From Eutrigla gurnardus (taxonomy: Eukaryota; Chordata; Actinopteri; Perciformes; Triglidae): a stretch of DNA of 64,000 bases. Shown piece by piece: positions 46,501 through 58,500 of the stretch (its first letter is position 1; each line of letters opens with the position of its first letter). The translations under genes and the position numbers were made by a program. Under the pieces are notes generated by a model. The model did no database searches. It saw nothing but the letters and a program-made list of their open reading frames with translations, and had not been told where the DNA came from. The stretch spans positions 21,683,046-21,747,045 of the forward strand of contig OY741273.1 of the NCBI GenBank assembly GCA_963514095.1. The letters are read 5' to 3'.

Positions 46501-49500
46501 AATTTACGTGCAAGCATATTGGCTTGACCATACATCTTACGGCATTGTCTGTTGATGTCTTTATCATCTGACAAATCATTAACAAAATGGTGGCCTAAAT
46601 ACTTCACATCATCACACACTTTAAGAGCAGTACCAGATAAAAAGAAATCAGGAAATACCAATTTCCTGTCTTCTTTGCTTCTGACAATCATAATATTGCT
46701 TTTATTTGCGTTATATCGAATATCAAACTCCACACTGTATTGGGAACAAACCTTCAAAAGTTGTTGTAAGCCAGCACTATATGGGCAAAATATGACTAAA
46801 TCATCTGCATACATAAGGTGATTAATGAGACTATTGCCAATCACACATCCTGTATTGCATGCATTCAACTGCTGTGACAATTCGTCCATATACACATTAA
46901 AAAGAAAAGGAGATAGGATTCCACCTTGGCGTACACCATTACCAACATAGAAAGGTTCTGACACAGAATCCCCCCATTTCACCTGCATAGACTGATGAGC
47001 GTACCAGTAGACTAAGATTCTAATAATGACTTTAGGCACTCCTCTATGATGCAGCTTAAGGAACAGTTTCTGATGATTCACACGATCAAATGCCTTGGAA
47101 GCATCTATAAAACACGTAAAGATAGTGGAATTCAAGCTATTATAACGGTCTAAAATTTCCTTTAAGGCAAATATACACATATCAGTACCATGTTTACGTT
47201 TAAAACCGAATTGGTTATCTTTGGTAAGAATATACTTTTCCAACCTGCTGAGGAGGATTTTCTCCAAGATTTTGGAAACGATGCTGGCTAAAGCTATGGG
47301 CCTATAATTGTCTATGCTGTTAATTTAACCAGCTTTGTCCTTAAGAACCGGCACTAATAGTACTGGTAAAATGGCATCAGGCAGAGACCCATGGCCTAAG
47401 AATCCTGTCATACATATAGCAAGCAGAGTAATAAGTTTCCTGCTAGCATATTTTAGATGCTCAGCAGTTATTTTATCAGCACCACAAGCTTTGTTGTATG
47501 TTGTGATAATGCAACAACCTTATCTGTTTTGTGCAACATACAAACTTTACACTCGTCTGAATATGTGACTCACCCTCATGCTCGTCAAGCACAGTTTAAG
47601 ATTGTCTGTAAATAATGCGCGACTCTCAAATAGGAAGAAATGTCACCAGCAGGCTTTATTCTCCAGTGAATACATTAACACATCAATTATAAACCAGATC
47701 CACATATTGTCATCCTGCTGTTACAGAACAAAATGTACCAGGTTGTTTTGCTTTTAGTAAGTTTATTAAGTAAAATATACTTACATATGGCACACATGTA
47801 TGAGTTTCACCTGGGAACAAGGTTTGGAGAGAGCACATGAGGGCAGCAAGTGTCTTCTACAAGATCCTTGTAGGACAATCACAGTGTTGTGAGGGCAAAA
47901 TCTCACCAAGGTGAATAATTGGATTTCCATATGCACAACATGATAGTTTGGCTTCTGATCCAGTACATATTGTGCTCTACAGCTACTTGCATACATTAAA
48001 AAACAAACTTGAAGAACAGACTTAAAGATTAAAATCTGTCCACTCCTGTTGTTTTAGTTTAGGTTGACACAACTCAAACACACATGTTATACTGATAAAC
48101 TTGACCGCTATATCAACCAACATGACCGTATGTAGGACAAACTTCCGATCAAGGGCAAGCCTGACATCAGCATCATTAGTCTGGGACCTCAGTTCATTTT
48201 CAGTTTCCACGATCAACAGGTTATCAACACGTCCAGATCCGCCCGGTGTACATCGCTTATAGCAGCACAGTTGTACCAGCCAATCACCGCACATTAGGGC
48301 GGGACTTTGTATAAACTAAAAAAAAAAACGACGTCTGAGCAACTGAAAAATGTATAGGTGTAGATGAGCTGGTTTGAGTATTTAATTTTAAGCAAATCAT
48401 GTCAGTGCGACAAACACATCTTCTCAAGAAAAACTTTTAAGTGTTCCTACCTTATCTCAAATCAAACGTCCAACTCCTTCAATACTGACTCGATAGCAGC
48501 TTCAGCAGGAAGATTCACATCAGCTGCAGGGCTGCATCTGCATCTCAAACAGGCCCCATGTTGGTTGAACTGTTGTGATTGGCCCGGTACGTCTCTGGCC
48601 GCTGGAAAATCTGTCCAAAGCAGAGGGGCACCAGACACATCTGCCAGAGCAAATAAAAGCATGAGTATGCAGATTTGTGTGCTTCCCAGGCAAATCAACG
48701 TCTCCACTGTAAATTATGCCAGACTTCTGTAGCGAACTCTTCATATCTGCTTGATATCTGTTACAAGCTGCTCCAGACAATCAGCCACTACTAATAAAAC
48801 ATACTTGAGTTGCGTTTTGGGTGATGTACTAGGCTCTAAAGTTATGACGAGCAAGAATAACGCCTGGAACTTTAACGTTCAATGATGAGTCCTATATCAT
48901 AGGAGTACAATGCTAAATCAGGGGAGTACTCTTTTAATAATTAAAGCGTTCGTGAACTGGCCGAAACGCATTGTGACTTCACGGAAGAAGCGGAACCTAT
49001 TGTTTGAAGTATTATCCAGACGGGGTTGGCCGGTTAAAACTGATGTCACAACAATGTAATGCTGCAGCTTTGAAATGTTACCAACTGGTACAAATTGACA
49101 ATTTTCTGAATGCTGTGACGTTAGTCGCTGTAGACAATGGCTGCTTTGTATCGACGTTTTCAGTGTAAAAGTAGTTCATATAACTCCCTCACAGTAGTAC
49201 AAGTTGGGTTTACTGATTGAAACAGATCGTGGTGAACCTGACCGTAACTTGGTGAGGTGTAAGAGTGAGCTGCTGTTCTACAGTATGTCTAGTGTTTCCT
49301 TTGCTCTCTAAGATGGCTCTCGCCTGGTATGTGGTAGCTCACTGTGAACCGTAGCCCCAGATGGTGCCTCACATGTAATCATCTTTTTTACATTTGACAC
49401 TTATGTGATGCTGGTTGTATTTGAGAAATTATTTTTAGACACTTCCAGATTACTGAGAGGCCCCTTCTATCCAGCTCGATTTCAAAAATATTCCGTCTCC

Positions 49501-52500
49501 TACACTGTTTCACAACTCGTTTCCCCAAGATGCACCTTTTTTTTTTTCATTCAACTTAAGATTGCAGCAAGATGTGTCCCTTTTCACCTGAAACCTCTGT
49601 GCTAAAATGTAAAGAATGTTTTAAAAAATTGACTGCCTGACTGGACACAGTTATTTTGGAGGTCATGGTGGCTGGAATGCAACTTTTCAGCTTGTCTTTC
49701 TATTTGGGATCCTTCTTGTGTGAAGACTTAGTATTGTATCAGTTTGTTTGTGTTTTTTACCTTTTATTGAACTAGACAGGACCAATTCTCATTCACAATG
49801 ATTGATGTCAATCCTGTAATCTATTACCATCATAACGAGGAATATGCTGTTAGGGTTCATTGCTGGGACTCTGTTCTTTTGCATGATGTCTGGTCCCTCT
49901 CACTGGTGGACATGCTGCTGCTTATCAGCGACTGTGGTCGCCTGGGGTGGACTTTGGCCCGATCCAATATGCCACGGCTGATGCTGTAAAACTGGCTTCA
50001 AGGCCCCGTCACTGTCTGTCACGTACATCTACACACAAAAAAAAGCTTTTTTAGTAAACTCGAGATGACAGACCGGAACATAATCTGCTTGAGTGAGTAA
50101 TGTTAGTGCTTCAGACATAAGCAAACACAAATGCATTTTTATCATCTTATGTACACACCACAAGCTTTGCATTCTTGTTTTTTGGGGTTTGGTGTGCTTT
50201 GAGAAAGTGTGTAGAGATTTGGCGTCTTGTAATGCAGGGGTTCTCAAACATTTTGGAGCCAGGGACAGAAAGTTAGTAGTATCCTCTCTTATTCTTTACA
50301 CAGTTACACTTAAAAGCCATTAATATGACTTTTTTTGTAAAATGTTTTGGCTTAAATACTTCAGACTGGTTTCATACTGAAATACATTTGAATTGGAATC
50401 ATATTAAGATAAGATAATCCTCTTTTAGTGCCGCAGCAGGGACATTTTGAATGTTATGTTAACAAAACTGACACAAATTTTTAGATAGAGGGTGCATTTC
50501 ATATTGCATTTTGACTCGACGGTACATAGTGTACATTTCAATTAACTGATATCAAACGCATTCAGAAATTGAATAGTAGCAAGACTGGCGTTATGCTAGT
50601 AATTCAGATATTGAAACTTTCCTGTCTCAAGCTGACTTCTAGTAACTGCTTCAACTTCTCCGAAGAAGATAAAACGCTGGTAGTTGCTCGCAAGGGGCCG
50701 CCGTTATACGCATAGACATAGCATCTCCGCTTGTTGAGGAGTCGTGTAAATATGCGAGAAGAACAAAAGTTCACCTTTCTTAGTTGTTTTGATGCATCTA
50801 GCTAATCACATTTCCGACGCTCATTGAATACGTCACATGGCCGACGAGTCCATAGATGAGGCCGCGTCGTGGGACGTCCGGGTGTCTGTGCTATCTAAAC
50901 AAAGACACCGTTGTGGCGTTACGCCGCAAACAAAGTTCTATCTAAACGCTCTGGTTCACGGCATATTTTGACTCTCCTTTCCGCCATTACGCCGGAATCG
51001 TCTGTCTTAAAGGGGCTTTTGTTTTAATTTTCGAATGATATAGCATAATTATATAGAATCACTGTAGAGAAGACAGCAACAGGACACAAGGCCTTAGTGT
51101 GGGCAATCTGTGACCTTTCATTTACAGGACAGGGTGGCTTTGTGTGACTATGTGGTTAAGGCTATTTTGTTGCCCAGGTACCGTTCTGTAGTCCCATACA
51201 AGTCTGAGAGAGAGAGGGTGATTGTGTGTCAGGACTTAAACTGTCAACACATACCCAGATTAAGCCCTTTTTAGTACCCGGTTACATGCAAAAGTTGTAG
51301 CTTTGCAAATTGGGTTTTCTCTACTTTCCTGCTCTTTTGCTGTTCCCCTCCCTGTGTGTCAAAGAAAAAACCCAGAGGGGAGGGGTGGTGAAGGACGTGT
51401 CAGCACATAGCTCAGCTCCACGTGGCCACCAGTCTCCTCCCCCTTCTGAGCCGGAAGGGCTAACCAACCAGCCTTCCTCTGCTGCTGTGGCACCCCACTC
51501 CTCCTCCTCCTCCTCCTCCTATGCTGGTTTCCTCTGCTTTCAGAAGAGCCTGGAAAAAAAAAACGCTAAAGAGAGACATGAGTGTGCAGGATGACCGAGC
51601 AGACGGGAAGAAAAGGGGGAGTTTCTTCTGTTAGCTGCAACTCATTTGATAACGCTAACTTTTTTCCCCCCCTGCAAACCCTCCCATTCCCCCCCTACTC
51701 TGCCCCTCCTTCACACTCCGGCCCCTTTAACTGTCTGTTAGTCTCTGTGGGAGGGTTTACACATTCCAATACCATAGCTTTACAAGGCCAGTCGCTTTAT
51801 CCTTTTTTCCCCCTCCCTGTTCTGCTCAGCGTATGAGAGAGGGAGTGATTCAAGTTGCTAGCTAGCTTACTGACAGTCGGGCCCAGCCCTGTCCTGTTCT
51901 GCAGGCCTGTAGCACTCTATCACAGCCTGGATGTGTGAGAGTTAAGCTGAGAGAAAACTTCAGTGGCTACGGCCACCCGCCATCCAGCTTTCTGGGGGTT
52001 TAAAGTCCAGCCCAGAGTCCGCTGGAACAGCTACTCCGACCCCAGGATGAGAGAGGCCCGCTAGGGATTGTAAGAGAGAGGAGTTAAACCAGAGAAAGGT
52101 CAGTGGCGACAAGCAAAATGTTGTTTTTCGTTAAGTCCAGAATATGCCGTAAAGCAGGAGTACTGTAGCTCAACTTTTTCAGTTTAATCCTTGTCCAGAG
52201 GCTGGGTATGTCACCCTGTTTAGCAGTGCTGTGGCTCATACCAGTTTCATGACAGCTCTGACTTCCTCGAGAAAGTATGTAGAGTGTGTGTGAGAGAGAG
52301 AGAAGAAAGGGAACTGGATAGAGCATGTGTTTGCTATGTATGGGCACTGCTTGTGAGTAAGTGATCAGATTGCCCCCCCCCCCCACCCCCCCATCTGCCC
52401 AAGTGTTGTGTGTGTACACAGGAAAGTCTGGTTGTGCTTTGCCTTCATGAGGCATTTTCACAAAAACTTAAAGCAGCAGTGAAATTTGTTTTGAATATTT

Positions 52501-55500
52501 GCTGGAAAGTTGGTCGACTTGATTCATGTGCAGTCGAACAGCATTACTGGTGACTAACTGACTGAAGCACATACAGCTGTGCAGCAGAGGAATTTGCATG
52601 GCGATTAGTATTTGGATTCTGTGTGCCCTAGCGTCCACAATGCGAGAAATGTAGCTTTCATTGATTCAGAGGCGGCCAGCGAGTCATAGACACAGAAAGG
52701 GCTGACGACGACTCAGCGTTGCATCATGGGATGGTAACTCCTCTTGCATGCTGCAGTCCTTACCCTCAAGCGTTTTAACCCTTTGCCTTTCTCCTAACTT
52801 TTCTGCATTTATGGCAGGAAAGTTATCAAGTGTTTTATCCTCGGATACAAATGAATGTATTTTACCCAAACCTGACAGTGGATCTCTTCCCTCTCCACCA
52901 TAGATCAGAATAAGAGACCCTAACCAAGGAGGTCGAGACATTACAGAGGAGATTATGTCAGGGGGCCGCAGTGGCTCTACCCCAACCCCACCACAGGTGA
53001 GCAATACCTCGATTATCGACGGCCGACATCCTACCACACTTTTACAGTTTCAATTTGAGTTTGACACCCTTTTTCAGACAAGTTTAAAAATTGAATTATC
53101 GTGAAACTGACTTTCATATGTTTCTACTTTCTACAGTGTAATTGTCAGGTTATGTTTATAGCACTTAGAATATTTGAAAACAAGAATTAACTGGCCCGCA
53201 ACAGTCCATATGTTTCTGCTTTAGGGGGAATGCTGCAGATTGCCAAGTTTCATGCTGTCTTACATTACAACCTGTCAAAATCGAACTGATTTATAATTTT
53301 CTCCTCCAGTTGCTCCTCATCTCTGGTTCATGTATCCAAAAAGGATCTCATGTGTAATTTATAATTTTCCCTCAGTCAACTGGGTGTCGTCCTCACCACT
53401 AAGGTCATGTGTTACATTCTGCTGTGTGTATCTAACAGACAGCCGTATCAGAAGGTACAGCAGTGGTCCAGGCCAACGGTGAGAGCGTCACAGCTGCTGC
53501 AACACCCGTGCTGGTTAGACCAGGTGAGTCCCACATGCTCGGTGTCAAACAGTCACACATAAGTACAATTTTCCAATTATAACTTTGATATTGTTCGATG
53601 CTGGGAAAAAGGTGGTGAAAAAAATCCTGAGCTTATGATGTGAACAGTGAAGTAATAATAGTGCTTTCAGACGTCTGACAACATATTTTTCTGACCTTCC
53701 AGATGACAGAGGGAAACCTACGCCCCCTCCTCTGTCAAAGACCCCTGAACTTGCTAAGTGTGACCTCATCCCCACAGAGGTCGACTCCTCTGACACGAAC
53801 ACTAAGCCCCCTGCAGCCCCTCTACTTCCAGAAGCAGAGGAAGTCCCTCTCGACACTATTCCCACTCCTGCACCCACTGCTCCTGTTGCAGATGTGATGG
53901 ACGCTCCCCCACCTCCCAGCGAATCCACACCACCCCACCAGTCAGCACCCGAGGTGCCCGCCTACCCCGCACCCCTCCCTGACCCTGTCCCCACCTCTGC
54001 AGCACAAGACAAAAAGGACAAGAAAACCACAGAGGAGGAGGAGGAGGCTAAAGAAGTAGAAGAGGCTGTTGCCTCTCTGGATACACCCATTGCACCTTCC
54101 TCCACCACTAACGGTGTCTTAGAGGTGGAGCCAGAAACACCGTCAGTCACGTTGCCAGCCAGTCAGCTGGAGGCCCCTCTAGAGTCTCCCATTGCGCAGC
54201 CGGAGGAGCTCCGCCTCCCCAACGGCCTGCCGCTGCCGGCCCCTCAAGACCCCGAGGTGCCCGCTGAAAGTACAGCCGAGCACGACGACAGCCCCATCGC
54301 TGAGCCTGAGATCAGCGAGCAGCCTGATATACAAACCTCCACAGCCATCACACAGGCGGCGCCTACCCCCGTTGTCGAAGCCACACCTGCCCCTGTTGAT
54401 CAACCGCCAACTGCGCCCACTGTCCAGGAGATTCCTGCCCATCCAGTCGTCCAGGCCACCCCCGCAGTCGTCCAGGCCACCCCCGCTGAGCCTGAGGTAC
54501 AAGACACGGTTCCAGTCGCCCTGGACATCAAAGAAGATATCCCAATGCCGGAAGAGAAGCCATCTCCTGCAGAGACGATTTCCATAGCTGAAAGCGTCCC
54601 AGAAACAGTGCCCACTCCTCCCTCGCCCGCAGTAGAGGAGAGGGAGGACACCCCTCCTCCACAGGCGGTCACCCCTGTCCTTGTAGAAACTACTATGCAA
54701 GGTTAGTTGGTTAAATAATATTTAAATAGTTTAAAATGTTGTCTCTTCCATCATTACCCGAGGCTGATGGCATTTGTCTTCCTTCCTTTAGCCGCCGTGT
54801 CTGTGCCAAAGAAAAAGAGGAAGATGAAGGATCTGAACAAAAAGGAGGCGGTGGGAGACCTCCTGGATTACTTTAAAGAGGTTCGTGTGTGCAGTAATGC
54901 TATTAATTATTAATTCATTTCCATGCTTGATTTAATGAGCTTGCAGTCACTTCATGCTCAGGCAAAGATGGATTTCACCCCTAACTCAGTGTATCATTGA
55001 AATTAACCCCTAGATGTTACAGTCCAGTGAGAAAAGACTGTTTCTGAATTTGAATGTAGCTCCAACAGGGTGGTTTATGTTTTACATATACCTTTTTAAG
55101 ATCGCGGTCTGACTGTCCCAACCCCTCTCCCATCTTTGAAACCAGGAGCAAGTAGTGGCTCCAGCGGAGCCTGAGCCAGCTCCTGCCCCAGCTCCTGAGA
55201 CCAGGCCCCCTGCTGCTGCCCCTCCTGCCCCAGAGGACGCCGATCTGACCTGGGAGGACAAGGAGGACAAGCAGGACGCTGAGAACATTCAGCCTGACCC
55301 AAAAACAACCGACACTGACAAGAAGTACCAGTACAAAGAGGGTGGGTCGCTGGACCTTGATACCTTTCAAGGCACAACTCAGTGTGAACAGTGATCTTAT
55401 CTCACTTACATTCATGAGTTAGCAGTGTGTCACTTGACTGTTTATGTTTGCTTTGTTGAATATGAGGGAGTGGCATTTTACCAGATTGTGCTTCTGTTGA

Positions 55501-58500
55501 TACGAGTGTTGAGTGGAAAAGTGTAGTTATGTGATGGCAAAGCATAATATTTGAACAATTAGCACAAGAAGATTCCATGAATTTCCTTAGCCTTCTTGCA
55601 GCTTTGTTCTAATATATAAACACAAACGGGAATAGAACGATCTGCCTTCAAAATCAAAGCATAAGAGAATATATAATTTCAGCTTTCAGTGAACCTTCAG
55701 CTGGACTCTTACACAAAACACAGTCCACATATACTTTACTATACGTTAATTCAATAATTTATTTGCTGGCTAGCCTATCTGCCACCTTGTGGACTTTAGT
55801 GAGCATGACCATATCTAGGATTATTTGCTCTCCTATCTGCAGTTAAGCTCGGGTGTGTAGGGAGCATCGGGTCGATGACACTTTGTCCCAGTTTCATTCT
55901 GAGTTGAGACTGAGGGAATATATATATCTTGAAAATGTGAAATAAATGAATGTTCTGCTCATTTTCTGCTTTTGGTTTTCCTTTCAGAACAATGGAAGCC
56001 AATCAACGCCGAGGATAAGAAGCAATATGACAGAGAGTTTCTGCTGGGCTTCCAGTTCAGCTCAGCCAGCATGAACAAGCCAGAGGGTCTCCCAGCCATC
56101 AGTGATGTTGTCCTAGACAAGGTGCAACCTCTCACACTAAAGACATGTTTTGTTATATTTGCTGGGTTGGTTGATCATCCAACTGAAGGGAGTTAATTAA
56201 TGACCATGCGACTGGAAACATAAAGTTGACAGCATCACATCTTCAAGGCTGTTTGAATAAAGTTTCAGTTGGTCTTTATTTCTGTGTTTGCAGGCTAATA
56301 AGACCCCTCTCCGACAACTAGACCCGAGTCGTCTACAAGGAATGAACGCTGGCCCTGACTTCACACCCTCCTACGCCAACCTTGGCAGGCCTGGCATGGG
56401 AGGAGGAGGAGGAGGTGGAGGAGGAGGAGGAGGTAGCAGAGGACCAGTAAGTTAACAGTTTCTTAATGTGATCCTTGGGCTCTGTACTTGAAAGTTCATA
56501 TCCCACGAATGAAATGGTGTCCCATCTCTTCTCAGCCTCCAGGTATGGGCATCGGAGTTGGTGGTCCACGTCGCTCTCAGCAGATGCAGAGGAAAGAGCC
56601 GAGGAAAATCATCACCACCATGTCACTCGGTGACGACATCCAGCTGAACAAGGCAGAGAAGGCTTGGAAACCTTCAGCTAAAAAACCTGCACGCAGCCGC
56701 GCAGCAGAGGAACCTGAGGAGAACGATTCAGAGAACGCTAAGACCCAGGAGCTGTTTAAACGGGTTCGCAGCATCCTCAACAAACTGACCCCCCAAAAGT
56801 TTCAACAGCTAATGAAACAGGTGACGGAACTGACTATTGACACTGAGGAGAGATTGAAAGGTGTCATCGATCTGACCTTCGAAAAGGCCATCTCCGAGCC
56901 AGACTTTTCGGTGGCCTATGCCAACATGTGCCGCTGCCTTATGGGGGTAAGTGGTGCTACAGAAAATCTGAAAAAGTGTTGAATAAGTTGTATTGTCACA
57001 TCTGCAACAGAAGCACTGCGTGGTGGAGGGGGTGCTAGGGGTGTAGTGTTTGTGTTGGAGGAGGTAGCCTCTGTGGAGGTGGGGTCACCCTTATCATAGC
57101 AACACATTACATTCTATGTGTAAATAATAAGCACGTACATTTCATTTCTCCTGCTGGAAAAAGGTCCGCTGAGATACTATTTGTCAAAGAGAATAAAGGC
57201 ACTGACACACTGGGAAAGTGACATCATGAAAATGCAAAATACTTCAAAATGATTCAGACCAGAAGCGATGCAAATTTCTGACAGTTGCTTGCACACTGAC
57301 GTGTAAATGACCCGTATGAAAATGAAATGCCACCGGTGTGAAAAGACCCCTTATCTTTTAGCCTTTTCTCTCTTTTATTGCTTTATTGAGCTTAAGATGC
57401 TTCCATAAAAACACAAAGTAAATCTAGTATTATAGTGTAGCATACATACTTGCACCTATCAAGCGTTTGGAAACTATCATAATCATCTTCTGTTAGTATG
57501 CTCTTAGACTCTATTTGAGCTCCTGTTTCTGTGGCATTGGTACTTGTTGACTGACTCTTGATGATGTGGTCGGTTATTTGTCACTGGAGTAAAGACGGGG
57601 CAACACAAGCCACCAGAAGCTCCTGCATTTTAAAGCTGAATAACTTTAAAACACACTAAAAAATTGACTTAAAAAAGCTCAAAGCCAAGCAACATTTTTA
57701 GTTACAAACAACCCATAATGTAACACACTCACACTGTTAACACAAGGACCGGTAGCTGTTCCATTAAAAGAGAACGTATGTCGTCATGAATATCTAAATA
57801 TGCTCCCCTTGAATATAACATGACTAAATGCGTAAAAAGTATTAAATTGGATGGCTATACTCCAACATACCTACTCCAACATACCTGTCATCTTATTAGT
57901 CTTATAAGATGAGGAGTAAATCATGTTTGATCTTCAGTTTTTCAGCTGTAAATTATATCACCAGATGTGCAACAATCTTCTCGTTTTGGTTGGTTGTCAT
58001 CTCTCCGCTGGACATCTTGAATTCTCCAGCAAGGATAATAAAACCACATTAATTGTGACAATTATTATTTGCTGATGGAAATGACCAGTAATTCCCTGTT
58101 ATATCACTGGAAGACTATCAGTGACTATCTGCACTGGGGTTTGTGTCTTATCTTAGGACTGGGTCCTTTTATCAGTCCCCTCAGCCGTGGCTAATAAAAG
58201 TTGGGTATTTGATAAGGAAATTGTATCATAATAACTATGGTGTTACTGGCAGACACTCAGCAATTGATAATCTCACTGCACTAGACCTGTTACAGGTCAA
58301 AATCATGGACTGAAGAAAATGATAGAGCAGACCTGCGAATCTGAGCTTAGATATTAGATATGTTGGTTATCTGTGCCCATTCTAAGTAACTTTACCTTGC
58401 AGAACACAGGAGTTGCTGGTCAACATCTGTCTTGATCGATTTAGTTTGTTTCTTGTGTGGCGTGGTTGTTTAAACGGGTTACATAATAGCACCACATACA

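Larger units (their letters stand above)
45587..52903 (+). other. eif4g1: eif4g1 7.3-kb intron with an antisense LINE
   Basis: The largest intron. It contains the LINE relic (about 46020-47530) and a GC/pyrimidine-rich segment (51330-52090). From 47540 to 51300 I recognise no exon, RNA gene or named repeat. A CpG-rich patch at about 50690-51010 may be a further unclassified element. Confidence 0.5.

Noticed and set aside
48022..48780. Overlapping open frames of 80-120 codons in the large eif4g1 intron
   Set aside because: No motif or family was recognised, frames on both strands overlap, and no splice sites link them to eif4g1.
54179..54700. Long antisense open frames opposite the 999-nt eif4g1 exon
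   Set aside because: They mirror a GC-rich, Pro/Ala/Glu-rich coding exon. This codon composition leaves the other strand free of stops by chance.
57540..57645. C/D-box snoRNA in an eif4g1 intron (mammalian EIF4G1 hosts SNORD66)
   Set aside because: A TGATGA at about 57559 and a CTGA about 80 nt later lack a terminal stem and proper spacing. No convincing snoRNA was seen in any eif4g1 intron by eye.
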